A stretch of 64,000 nucleotides of DNA from Lachnoanaerobaculum umeaense (GCF_003589745.1 NZ_CP032364.1:124001-188000), one strand, 5' to 3'. Counted from the stretch's first letter, positions 30,227 through 38,038 are shown. The notes: a model not told the origin generated them from the letters alone. Numbers and translations: made by a program.

Positions 30227-31906
30227 ATGAGAAAGCAAACAAAGATTGCTGCATTAATTTCAGCAGCAGCTGTTCTTTCAGTTGGTGGAGCTATGACAGC
30301 ATTTGCTGCTACAGGCTGGCAACAGGAGAATGGTACATGGGTATATTATAACAGAAACGAAGAGAAAGTAACAGAGTCATGGCAGAAGTCAGGTGACTAC
30401 TGGTTCTATCTTGATGACAACGGCGAGATGGCTACAGATTCTATCATCGACGACAACGACAATACATACTATGTTGATATCAACGGTGTTATGGTTACAA
30501 ATCGTTGGGTTGCTGTTGACAATGAGAACGCTGGTGACGAGAACGAGCCAAATCAGTGGTGGTACTACTTCGGAGCTAATGGTAAGGCTTATAAGAGAAG
30601 CGATTCAGCTGTAAGCGATGTTTCTTTAAAGACTATCAATGGTAAGAAGTACACATTCAATACTGATGGTAAGATGCAGTATGGTTGGGTAAAAGACGGC
30701 GAGACACAGCATGATGAAAATGCTTGGCAGGATGCTGATTACTACTTCGGCGATGAGAACGATGGTTCTATGGCTGAGGGATGGAGAGAGATCGCTATCA
30801 CAGATGATCAGGCTGCAGACCTTCAACCTGGTGACAACTACTGGGAGGTAGATCAGACAAGATGGTTCTACTTCAAGGCTTCAGGAAAGAAGGAGAAGAA
30901 TCAGACAGGTAAGACAATCAACGGTAGAAAGTATGGCTTTGATGAGTATGGCCGTATGAACGCTGGTTGGTTCACAGGTGCTACATTATCTAATACAGTA
31001 GCTACATACAGCAACACAACTGGAACATACAGTGATGGACAGGGTAACCCAGATTACTCAGGCTCATTTATGTATTTCTCAACACCAGAAGATGGTGCTA
31101 GATCTACAAAGGGATGGTTCAAGGTAACTCCAGGATACTACTTAAATAAGAGCAAGTACGAGGATGGAGCTGATGCTTGGTACTATTCAGATGGTAGTGG
31201 TAAGATTGTAGCTAACCAGATCAAGACTATCAATGGTAAGAAGTATGCATTCGACAACTATGGTAGAATGATCAGCGGTTTCGTTGTACTTCAGATGGAA
31301 GCTAACACTGTTGGTGCAGGATACAGCACAAAGAATATCGTTCAGAAGGTTGATAGTGATAGTGCATATGACACATCAGACAACTATGTTAAGTTTGTAA
31401 AGGCTAATGATGGTATGTTCTCAACAGGTGAGCTTAAGTCATACTTCTTCGGTGGAAGCGATGACGGTTCTATGAAGACTGGAAAGCAGTCTGTAGAGAT
31501 GGACGGCGAGAAGCTTACATTCGAGTTTGAGAAGAACGGTTCTGCTAAGGGTGCAGGCGTTAACGGTATGAGCGATCACAGATTCTATGTTGGTGGTAAG
31601 CTTACTACAGCTGACAGTGACAGCAAGATTGAGGTTGTTATACTTGACGGCGACAACAAGTTGATTGCTAAGTCATCTGTTGAGGATGCTCTTAGAATTT
31701 ATGGTAACGGTGGTACAGCACACTACAAGTCAAATGGTGACTTGGATTACACAGAGTGGAAGTTCACAAATCTTCCAACTCGTGCTAAGGCTTACATCGT
31801 TAACACAACCGGTGCTATGGTTAAGAGCGGAACAAAGAAGGACGGAGATGATTACAAGGTTAAGACATCTAACTACACAGTAGATTGGGTACGTCTTGAG
31901 GAATAA
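30227..31906 (+). CDS. Secreted choline-binding / cell-wall-binding repeat protein
   Basis: A 559-residue exported protein. Residues 1-27 form a signal peptide (hydrophobic core, AFAA). Aromatic cell-wall-binding repeats follow from residue 28: TGWQQENGTWVYYN, SGDYWFYLDDNGEM, WWYYFGANGKAYK, and several TINGKKY(T/A)F-type units. They cover about 350 residues with insertions. The C-terminal 190 residues look non-repetitive and I recognise no catalytic domain. Such repeats bind phosphocholine on teichoic acids, fitting the LicC/LicA fusion next door. Codon choice differs from neighbours (many GGT, GCT, AAC, TTC, AAG), as in highly expressed genes. It may be a structural or S-layer-like surface protein. 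Confidence 0.85.
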   Translation: MRKQTKIAALISAAAVLSVGGAMTAFAATGWQQENGTWVYYNRNEEKVTESWQKSGDYWFYLDDNGEMATDSIIDDNDNTYYVDINGVMVTNRWVAVDNENAGDENEPNQWWYYFGANGKAYKRSDSAVSDVSLKTINGKKYTFNTDGKMQYGWVKDGETQHDENAWQDADYYFGDENDGSMAEGWREIAITDDQAADLQPGDNYWEVDQTRWFYFKASGKKEKNQTGKTINGRKYGFDEYGRMNAGWFTGATLSNTVATYSNTTGTYSDGQGNPDYSGSFMYFSTPEDGARSTKGWFKVTPGYYLNKSKYEDGADAWYYSDGSGKIVANQIKTINGKKYAFDNYGRMISGFVVLQMEANTVGAGYSTKNIVQKVDSDSAYDTSDNYVKFVKANDGMFSTGELKSYFFGGSDDGSMKTGKQSVEMDGEKLTFEFEKNGSAKGAGVNGMSDHRFYVGGKLTTADSDSKIEVVILDGDNKLIAKSSVEDALRIYGNGGTAHYKSNGDLDYTEWKFTNLPTRAKAYIVNTTGAMVKSGTKKDGDDYKVKTSNYTVDWVRLEE

Positions 31907-31939
31907 TCTCAAATATTAATTAATAAGATTTTATAGGCT

Positions 31940-32027
31940 TGAGGTGGAGCGAAGCGAGGCCTCATGGCATCTGATAAATCTAATGCGAGGGGGATGCCTT
32001 CCTAAGGGAGGTGTCTCTCTTTTTGTT
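31940..32027 (+). terminator. Structured 3' region with alternative hairpins and terminator
   Basis: The terminator is GATGCCTTCC (31993-32002), a TAA loop and GGGAGGTGTC (32006-32015), then T-rich sequence. GATGCC (31993-31998) can instead pair with GGCATC at 31966-31971, which would disrupt the terminator. A further hairpin (TGAGG 31940-31944 / CCTCA 31960-31964) precedes it. It could be a plain 3' end, an attenuator or a small RNA. Confidence 0.6.
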
Positions 32028-32077
32028 TATAAAAATTGTACTAAATAAAAAACAGGAATAATTCTTATTATTAGTAC

Positions 32078-32106
32078 TTGACTTTTTTTTTATTTTGGTA
32101 CATAAT
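32078..32106 (+). promoter_or_regulatory. Promoter of the mscL-desulfoferrodoxin-rubredoxin operon
   Basis: TTGACT (32078-32083) and CATAAT (32101-32106) are separated by 17 bp. The spacer begins with a run of T that, with the last T of the -35, is nine long. The 75-base leader can fold through GGTTGTG (32120-32126) and CACAACC (32163-32169), just upstream of the TGGAGG ribosome site. Confidence 0.7.
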
Positions 32107-32185
32107 AAAGGCACATTGAGGTTGTGTAAAATTAAATCTAATGATTTTATAGTTAGCTCGAGCACAACCGAATATTGGAGGACAT

Positions 32186-32584
32186 ATGTTAAAAGATTTT
32201 AAAGAATTTGCGTTTAAAGGTAATGTTTTGGACATGGCTATAGGTGTTATCATAGGTGCTGCCTTTGGTAAGATTGTCACATCTTTGGTAAGTGATTTGA
32301 TTATGCCTATTATATCAATACTTACAGGTGGTTTGAACTTCACAGATTTGAAGTATATTATAACTCCTGAAAGTGAAGGTGTAGCTGAGAATGCTATTGC
32401 TTATGGAGCTTTTATCCAAAATGTGGTTGATTTCCTCATTATTGCATTCTGTATCTTTATGTTTGTTAGACTTATAGAGAAGTTTAAAAAGAAAGAGGAA
32501 GCTAAAGTGGAGGAAGCACCTGCAAAGGCTGATGATATTGTTCTTCTAGAGGAAATTAGAGATTTATTAAAGGCGAAGAAATAA
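32186..32584 (+). CDS. mscL: Large-conductance mechanosensitive channel MscL
   Basis: A 132-residue channel that opens under membrane tension to release solutes during osmotic downshock. The N-terminal amphipathic helix and TM1 signature (FAFKGNVLDMAIGVIIGAAF) are clear, TM2 covers about residues 70-95 (GAFIQNVVDFLIIAFCIFMF), and the cytoplasmic helix ends KADDIVLLEEIRDLLKAKK. Length is standard. It is the first gene of a short operon with two oxygen-defence genes. Confidence 0.95.
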   Translation: MLKDFKEFAFKGNVLDMAIGVIIGAAFGKIVTSLVSDLIMPIISILTGGLNFTDLKYIITPESEGVAENAIAYGAFIQNVVDFLIIAFCIFMFVRLIEKFKKKEEAKVEEAPAKADDIVLLEEIRDLLKAKK

Positions 32585-32593
32585 GGAGGAAAT

Positions 32594-32968
32594 ATGAGTT
32601 TTTATCGTTGTACACACTGTGGTAAGATTGTTTCAGTAGTAGTTGATGGTGGTGGTACACTTGTTTGTTGTGGAGAGCCTATGCAGCTCTTAAAGGCTAA
32701 CACAACAGATGCAGCTCAGGAGAAGCATGTACCGGTAGTAACTGTTGAGGGTAACAAGGTTGTAGTAAATGTAGGTAGCGTAGATCATCCTATGACACCT
32801 GAGCATCTTATCAACTTTGTAATGGTTGAGACAAATCTTGGAAAGCAGTATAAGGGACTTACAGCTGAGGATAAGCCACATGCTGAGTTTGTTTTACAGG
32901 ATGGTGAGAAGTTGATTGCAGCTTATGAGTATTGCAATTTACATGGTTTATGGAAAGCAGAGGTATAA
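32594..32968 (+). CDS. dfx: Desulfoferrodoxin (superoxide reductase)
   Basis: A 124-residue two-domain iron protein that reduces superoxide in anaerobes. The N-terminal desulforedoxin-like domain has CTHCG and a vicinal CC pair (LVCCGEPM) for the Fe(SCys)4 site. The C-terminal superoxide reductase domain supplies histidines (KHVP, VDHPM) and CNLHGLW for the Fe(His)4Cys site. AAGGAGG precedes the ATG. Rubredoxin, its usual electron donor, begins 3 bases downstream. Confidence 0.95.
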   Translation: MSFYRCTHCGKIVSVVVDGGGTLVCCGEPMQLLKANTTDAAQEKHVPVVTVEGNKVVVNVGSVDHPMTPEHLINFVMVETNLGKQYKGLTAEDKPHAEFVLQDGEKLIAAYEYCNLHGLWKAEV

Positions 32969-32971
32969 TTT

Positions 32972-33130
32972 ATGAAGTATGTATGTGATGTTTGCGGATG
33001 GGAGTATGATGAGGTAGCAGGTGATCCTGATAATGGAATAGCTCCTGGAACAAAGTGGGAAGATCTTCCGGATGACTTTGTTTGTCCACTTTGCGGAGTA
33101 GGCAAAGATGAGTTTTCTAAGGAAGGCTAA
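32972..33130 (+). CDS. Rubredoxin
   Basis: A 52-residue rubredoxin. The pairs CDVCG and CPLCG bind one iron, with the conserved aromatic and Pro-Gly residues ([17 protein letters not shown]) between them. It would pass electrons to the adjacent desulfoferrodoxin. Only 3 bases separate the genes. Confidence 0.93.
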   Translation: MKYVCDVCGWEYDEVAGDPDNGIAPGTKWEDLPDDFVCPLCGVGKDEFSKEG

Positions 33131-33141
33131 TATATAAAGAT

Positions 33142-33169
33142 AAAAAGAGAGCCCTAGTGGCTCTTTTTT
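33142..33169 (+). terminator. Terminator of the mscL-dfx-rubredoxin operon
   Basis: AAAAAGAGAGCC ... GGCTCTTTTT forms an A/T-extended hairpin with a CTAGT loop, 12 bases after the rubredoxin stop. Confidence 0.85.
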
Positions 33170-33221
33170 AATGAAAAGATTTATGAGTATGGGCGTTAAT
33201 GGCAGTTTTAATTCTCTTTTT

Positions 33222-33461
33222 GTTACAGTTCAGGTAGCCCCTTTAGAGCTTTTGTTTTACAATCCTAATCGCAACTCTTTCTTAAAACTTCGCAGGATTT
33301 TACGCAGTCTGCAAAAACTCGTTTGTTCGCTTGGGGAGCAGCGAACTGCACTCAAACAAGTCCCAGGCTGCTTAATCTGAGTCTCGTTTTCACGAAAGAG
33401 TTAAACGCTACAAGGATTGTAAAATTAAAAGTCTCAAGATATATGGTACCTGAACTGTAAC
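33222..33461. mobile_element. Palindromic 240-bp MITE-like element
   Basis: Perfect 15-bp terminal inverted repeats (GTTACAGTTCAGGTA at 33222-33236, complement at 33447-33461) are flanked immediately by the 8-bp direct repeat CTCTTTTT (33214-33221 and 33462-33469). Inner inverted matches (TTTTACAATCCT / AGGATTGTAAAA, AACTCTTTC / GAAAGAGTT, TTCGCT / AGCGAA) make nearly the whole element one long imperfect palindrome. No plausible gene lies inside. This fits a non-autonomous transposable element; a structured RNA is the alternative. It fills most of the 433-base gap between rubredoxin and the next gene. Confidence 0.7.
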
Positions 33462-33501
33462 CTCTTTTTATTAATATTACTGTATCAGTTTTGTTGTTGC
33501 T

Positions 33502-33530
33502 TTGTTTAAACAAATCTTATATGCTATACT
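33502..33530 (+). promoter_or_regulatory. Promoter of the rhodanese-TtcA operon
   Basis: TTGTTT (33502-33507), a 17-bp spacer, and TATACT (33525-33530) preceded by TG (extended -10). A palindrome TTTGTTTAAACAAA overlaps the -35. Initiation near 33537 excludes the upstream frame extension to 33534 as the real start of the next gene. Confidence 0.65.
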
Positions 33531-33563
33531 ATATTGAAGTTATTCTTTGCAGATGGTAATACT

Positions 33564-33797
33564 ATGGATGATAAAAAAAGAGATTATAGCGATATTATAG
33601 ATATGGAGTCACCAAGCATGAAAGTACCGCTTTCCGGAAGTGAGAGAGCCTCACAATATTTAGCTTTTGAGGCGGTGCTGAGTGGAAGGAAGCTTCTTGA
33701 TATGGGGGAAGAGATCTGGCTAAAGAGTTATGCCCCTGAGGACTATAGACGGGAAATATATAAAAAAAGAAGGAAGAAAAATACTGTAAACAGGTAG
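33564..33797 (+). CDS. Small hypothetical protein (77 aa)
   Basis: I do not recognise this protein. It is charged, with an acidic N-terminal third (DDKKRDYSDIID), a middle helix (SERASQYLAFEAVLSGRKLL) and a strongly basic tail (YKKRRKKNTVNR). No signal peptide or cysteines. The start is the ATG at 33564, 34 bases after the -10. Five bases separate it from the next small gene, so it is the first gene of the rhodanese-TtcA operon. Confidence 0.6.
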   Translation: MDDKKRDYSDIIDMESPSMKVPLSGSERASQYLAFEAVLSGRKLLDMGEEIWLKSYAPEDYRREIYKKRRKKNTVNR

Positions 33798-33801
33798 AAA
33801 A

Positions 33802-33972
33802 ATGATTTGCGATTATTGTATAAACTATATATATGATGAGGATGTGGAAGGCTATATATGTGATGTGGATATGGATGAGGATGATTATGTAAGAATGAGA
33901 AGCTCTGATTATTCTATCTGCCCATATTATAGGAGTAATGATGACTATTTGATAGTAAGGAAGCAAATGTAA
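33802..33972 (+). CDS. Small four-cysteine protein (DUF6472-like)
   Basis: A 56-residue acidic protein starting MICDYCINY, with two further cysteines (YICDVDMDEDDY and ICPYYR). The C-x-x-C plus two single cysteines suggests a small metal-binding fold. It resembles a family widespread in Lachnospiraceae that I recall as DUF6472; the name is from memory. Its TAA overlaps the ATG of the rhodanese-TtcA gene (TAATG), so they are translationally coupled and may act together. Confidence 0.75.
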   Translation: MICDYCINYIYDEDVEGYICDVDMDEDDYVRMRSSDYSICPYYRSNDDYLIVRKQM

Positions 33973-35120
33973 TGGAAATTGGTATAGAGAAACTATCAGA
34001 GCTGCAAAATAAGATAATAATTGATATAAGACCTGAGCATGAATTTAAAAGAGGATATATTCCTGAATCTATAAATATAGCAGAGGAAGATATACAAAAA
34101 AGAATAAAAGAGTTTGATAATAATGATAATATTTGTTTGGTATGCGCTACAGGAAATAAGACGGAATACTTAGTTGAAGAGCTTGAAAGTCTGGGATTTG
34201 AGAATGTTTATAATCTGGTTGGTGGTTATGAAGCCTATATGAAACTTAAGCTAAATGAGTTCTTAAAAGAGGAAAGTAAGAAGGAAGAAATAAATAGAAA
34301 AAGCAAAGATATTGAAAGAAGTATTATAAAGAAATTTAGAAAGAGTATATGGCGAAAGTTTACAGCGGCTATAAATGAATATGAGCTTATAAAGGATGGA
34401 GATAAGATAGCTGTGTGTATATCAGGCGGAAAAGATTCTATGCTGATGGCTAAACTTTTTCAGGAGTTGTTAAAGCATGGCAAGAAAAATTTTGAACTGG
34501 TATTTTTGGTAATGAATCCCGGATATGACGATATAAATTATCAAACAATAGTAGACAATGCTAAGATATTGGATGTACCAATAGTGGTGTTTGAATCATC
34601 TATATATGATATAGTGGCAGACGATGAGAAGTCACCTTGTTACCTCTGTGCCAGAATGAGAAGAGGACATTTATATGCCAAGGCAAAGGAACTTGGCTGT
34701 AATAAGATTGCTCTAGGTCATCATTTTGATGATGTTATAGAAACGATAGTGATGGGTATGTTATATGGTGCTCAGATACAGACTATGATGCCGAAGCTGC
34801 ACTCTACAAATTTTGAAGGTATGGAACTTATCAGGCCTCTTTATCTTATAAGGGAAGATGATATAATACATTGGGCAAAGTATAATGAACTTAATTTTAT
34901 AAGATGTGCATGCAGATTGACAGATAATTGTTCAATATCAGAGACTGGAGATAAGGGCTCTATGAGAGCCGAAGTGAAGAAACTTATAAGGGAGTTGGCT
35001 GCCAAGAATCCATATATAGAAAAGAATATTTTTAGAAGTGTGGAAAATGTCAGTCTGGATACGGTAATAGCCTACAAGAAAAATGGTATAAAGCACTCTT
35101 TCTTGGAGAGCTATGATTGA
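33972..35120 (+). CDS. Rhodanese - TtcA-family tRNA thiolation fusion
   Basis: A 382-residue fusion. Residues 1-95 are a rhodanese domain with active-site CATGNKTEY. Residues about 125-370 are a PP-loop ATPase of the TtcA/TtuA group: SGGKDSM for ATP, CYLCARMRRG for a cysteine pair, LGHHFDDVIET and a later CAC. TtcA enzymes thiolate tRNA with an iron-sulfur cluster; fusion to a rhodanese suggests that persulfide sulfur is delivered in cis. Which base is modified cannot be read from sequence. It is coupled upstream to the four-cysteine protein and overlaps the phosphoesterase frame downstream. Confidence 0.85.
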   Translation: MEIGIEKLSELQNKIIIDIRPEHEFKRGYIPESINIAEEDIQKRIKEFDNNDNICLVCATGNKTEYLVEELESLGFENVYNLVGGYEAYMKLKLNEFLKEESKKEEINRKSKDIERSIIKKFRKSIWRKFTAAINEYELIKDGDKIAVCISGGKDSMLMAKLFQELLKHGKKNFELVFLVMNPGYDDINYQTIVDNAKILDVPIVVFESSIYDIVADDEKSPCYLCARMRRGHLYAKAKELGCNKIALGHHFDDVIETIVMGMLYGAQIQTMMPKLHSTNFEGMELIRPLYLIREDDIIHWAKYNELNFIRCACRLTDNCSISETGDKGSMRAEVKKLIRELAAKNPYIEKNIFRSVENVSLDTVIAYKKNGIKHSFLESYD

Positions 35121-35133
35121 GAGGTTACTTTGT

Positions 35134-36285
35134 ATGAGTGAAGAAACTTTGAGAATTATGATAGCTACAGATCTCCACTACCTTTCAAAGAAAATAAATG
35201 ATGGTGGAGAAGCCTTTGCAAATACTATAGCAAAGGGTGACGGTAAGGTAATGATGTATATCGAAGAAATAATAGAGGCATTCTGTGATGAGGTAAGAAA
35301 AAGAAGGCCTGATGTACTTATTCTACTTGGAGATTTAAGCTTTAACGGAGAGAAGATAAGCCATATAGAGCTGTCAAAAAAGCTTGAGAAAATTGTAGAA
35401 ACAGGTATATCGGTATATCTGATACCCGGTAATCATGATATAAATTATGAAAGATGCTTTGGATTTTGTGACAATGAAATATATAAGGTTGATAGTGTGA
35501 ATGCTGAGGAATTTAGGGAGATATATGCCGCCTGCGGATATAAACAGATGGATTACTTCGATAAATATTCAGGTAGTTATGCCTCTAAGCTTACAGATGA
35601 TTTATATTTGCTTATGCTTGATACCAATTCCTACTTTTCAAATTATCTTTGTGAGGAAAGTTTTGATTGGCTTGAAAGGGTACTTGAAGAGATATCAAAA
35701 AAGGGTGCGAACATACTTGCAGTAAGCCATCAAAATCTCTTGGAACAAAATTTTATGTTTACTGAAGGCTTTATGATAAAGAATGCTGAAAGAATAGAAG
35801 AAATATATGGGAAGTATAATGTTAAGCTTAATTTGAGTGGACATATGCATATACAGCATATTGAAAAAAATATTGTTTCAGAAATAGTTACATCATCACT
35901 GGCAGTTTCACCGAATCATTTTGCTAATATTATTTATGATGGTAATTCATTTGAATATTGGACTGAATGTCTTAATGTAGATACTGTAGAAGATTTTGTT
36001 TCCATAAGTAAACAGGAATTTGAAGGTGTGGGAAGTAGACAGCTTACAAAGTTATTTAATACTCATACATTTGAAAATGAGGATGAAGCTGATAAGAACA
36101 AGATGGGTAGAGCTTTTATAAAAATGAATGAGAGCTATTTTGCCGGAGAGATTTTTGATGCAGAGGGATTTGAAGAAGGCATAAGGCTTTGGGAAGAGCA
36201 GCCGGAGTGCTTCACTTCTCTTTATATAAAGAGTATACTTGACTCCGTGTTTAAGGAACAAAATAAATTTAAAATAGAATTATAA
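35134..36285 (+). CDS. Calcineurin-like metallophosphoesterase
   Basis: A 383-residue metallophosphoesterase with the metal-binding series TDLHYL (D-x-H), LLGDLSFNG, PGNHD, VSHQN and SGHMHIQ. The substrate is unknown. There is no signal peptide. I prefer ATG 35134, nine bases after GAGAGG, over ATG 35113, which overlaps the TtcA stop and has only a tightly spaced GGAGAG. The gene is directly after the tRNA thiolase and before pepT in one transcriptional direction. Confidence 0.85.
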   Translation: MSEETLRIMIATDLHYLSKKINDGGEAFANTIAKGDGKVMMYIEEIIEAFCDEVRKRRPDVLILLGDLSFNGEKISHIELSKKLEKIVETGISVYLIPGNHDINYERCFGFCDNEIYKVDSVNAEEFREIYAACGYKQMDYFDKYSGSYASKLTDDLYLLMLDTNSYFSNYLCEESFDWLERVLEEISKKGANILAVSHQNLLEQNFMFTEGFMIKNAERIEEIYGKYNVKLNLSGHMHIQHIEKNIVSEIVTSSLAVSPNHFANIIYDGNSFEYWTECLNVDTVEDFVSISKQEFEGVGSRQLTKLFNTHTFENEDEADKNKMGRAFIKMNESYFAGEIFDAEGFEEGIRLWEEQPECFTSLYIKSILDSVFKEQNKFKIEL

Positions 36286-36297
36286 GAAAGGAAAAAT

Positions 36298-37524
36298 ATG
36301 GAAAGATTTGTAGATAGATTTTTACACTATGTAAAGAAAAATACCAGATCAGATGAGAGTAGGGCGGGAGTTGTTATTCCGACTACAGATTCACAGATGG
36401 AGTTTTTAAAGGAGCTTGCTGTGGAGCTTGAGACAATAGGACTTGTGGATGTGAAGATAAACACAAAGAATGCATTTCTTACAGCTACATTGCCGGCAAA
36501 TACAGATAATGCCCCTGTGATAGGTTTTATTGCACATGTGGATACAGCTGCTTTTAATGCTGAGAATATTTCTCCACAGATACATGAAAACTATGATGGA
36601 AGAGATATAGCATTGGGAAATAGTGGATTTGTATTGTCACCAAAGGAATTTCCAAATTTGAAAAACTATGTGGGTCAAACAATTATAACCACTGACGGTA
36701 CTACACTTTTGGGTGCAGATGACAAGGCCGGAGTATGTGAGATAGTCTCAGCTATGGAGTATTTGATAGAAAATCCACAGATAAAACATGGTAAGCTTAG
36801 AGTAGCTTTTGGTTGTGATGAGGAAGTTGGTGTGGGATCTGATCATTTTGATGTAGAGGACTTTGGCTGTGATTTTGCATATACTATGGATGGTAGTTCT
36901 GTAGGTGAGCTTCAGTTTGAATGTTTCAATGCTGCTGAGGCAAAAATAGAAATTTTGGGTAAAAGTGTTCATCCTGGAGATGCAAAGAATAAGATGATAA
37001 ATGCACTTACCATATCCAGAGATATTCAAATGGCAATGCCTCTTGTATGCGTGCCGGAAAATACAGAGGGCAGAGAGGGCTTTATTCATTTGATAGAAGC
37101 ACATGGTAATGTAGAAAATGCAAGCTTGATTTATATTATAAGAGATCACAATCGAGAGCTTTTTGAGAATAAAAAGTATATTGTTAAGAAGATATGTGAG
37201 GAAATAAACTCAAGATATGATATAGATAGGGTAAAGCTTTCTATTCATGATGAGTATAGAAACATGGCTGATATTATAAAGAATGATCCAAGAAGTGTGG
37301 ATATTGCAACTAAGGCCATGGAAAATCTTGGTATAGAGGTGAATAAGGCTCCTATAAGAGGTGGAACTGATGGTTCTAAAATATCATTTATGGGATTGCC
37401 TACTCCAAATATTTTTGCGGGCGGTGAAAACTTCCATGGTAGGTTTGAATTTGTAAGCGTTCAGTCTATACAAAAAGCAATAGATGTTATTGTAGAGATA
37501 GCTAAGATAGCAGTTGAGGGGTAA
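36298..37524 (+). CDS. pepT: Tripeptidase T (M20B aminopeptidase)
   Basis: A 408-residue cytosolic zinc peptidase that removes the N-terminal residue from tripeptides. The ligand set is complete: HVDT near residue 80, GADDKAG near 140, DEEVG near 174, MDG near 196 and FHGR near the C-terminus. Length is normal for PepT. GAAAGGA precedes the ATG and a large hairpin follows. Confidence 0.95.
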   Translation: MERFVDRFLHYVKKNTRSDESRAGVVIPTTDSQMEFLKELAVELETIGLVDVKINTKNAFLTATLPANTDNAPVIGFIAHVDTAAFNAENISPQIHENYDGRDIALGNSGFVLSPKEFPNLKNYVGQTIITTDGTTLLGADDKAGVCEIVSAMEYLIENPQIKHGKLRVAFGCDEEVGVGSDHFDVEDFGCDFAYTMDGSSVGELQFECFNAAEAKIEILGKSVHPGDAKNKMINALTISRDIQMAMPLVCVPENTEGREGFIHLIEAHGNVENASLIYIIRDHNRELFENKKYIVKKICEEINSRYDIDRVKLSIHDEYRNMADIIKNDPRSVDIATKAMENLGIEVNKAPIRGGTDGSKISFMGLPTPNIFAGGENFHGRFEFVSVQSIQKAIDVIVEIAKIAVEG

Positions 37525-37530
37525 ATAAAA

Positions 37531-37590
37531 AATATAGGCTTTTAATTTTATGATCTTTTATTTAGGATCGTAAAATAAAGCCTATATTTA
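37531..37590. terminator. Bidirectional terminator between pepT and the Rrf2 gene
   Basis: AAATATAGGCTTT ... AAAGCCTATATTT forms a long AT-rich stem extended by inner TTTTATGATC/GATCGTAAAA pairing. Runs of A and T on either side allow termination from both converging genes. Confidence 0.75.
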
Positions 37591-38010
37591 TTAAATTACA
37601 AAATCATTTCCGGGATCTTCAACTATTAAATCTGCAATAGAAACACTGTCGAAATATTCATTTATAATTTTCGAAAGTCTACTCCACATATCAATAGTAC
37701 GATACTCACTTGTACGATACATGCTTTCAGTATCTTCATCATCAACCATGATATTCTCTTCTGCGATTCTAAGCACTTCTCCTACAGTGATATCATTTGG
37801 TCTTTTGGTAAGTTTGTATCCACCACCTTTACCACGTAAACCTACAAGTAGTTTATGTCTTACAAGAAGTTTTATAATACTTTCCAGGTATTTTTCAGAG
37901 ATATCCTGTCTTTTGGCAATGTCACGAAGTGGTATGAAATCATCAGACTGGTTCTCTGTCAAATCAATCATAACAAGAAGTGAATAACGCCCTTTTGTTG
38001 AAATTTTCAT
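37591..38010 (-). CDS. Rrf2-family transcriptional regulator without cluster cysteines
   Basis: A 139-residue Rrf2 protein with N-terminal winged helix (MKISTKGRYSLLVMIDL, IAKRQDISEKYLESIIKLL) and wing (LRGKGGGYKL). IscR-type members bind a 2Fe-2S cluster through three cysteines after residue 90; here that segment (EENIMVDDEDTESMYRTSEYR) has none and the whole protein has no cysteine. It must therefore sense something else or act as apo-repressor. It is monocistronic, with a strong promoter containing direct repeats, consistent with self-repression. Confidence 0.88.
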   Translation of the reverse strand: MKISTKGRYSLLVMIDLTENQSDDFIPLRDIAKRQDISEKYLESIIKLLVRHKLLVGLRGKGGGYKLTKRPNDITVGEVLRIAEENIMVDDEDTESMYRTSEYRTIDMWSRLSKIINEYFDSVSIADLIVEDPGNDFVI

Positions 38011-38038
38011 ATAATCACCATCCTTAATTTATAATCCT

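Noticed and set aside
33171..33380. A 69-codon plus-strand frame in the gap after rubredoxin
   Set aside because: It overlaps the terminator and one arm of the palindromic element, has no ribosome site, and its product is unlike any protein I know.
33972..35120. Two separate genes, a rhodanese and a TtcA
   Set aside because: The frame is continuous with no stop or internal ribosome site; the linker is helical and charged, so it is a fusion.
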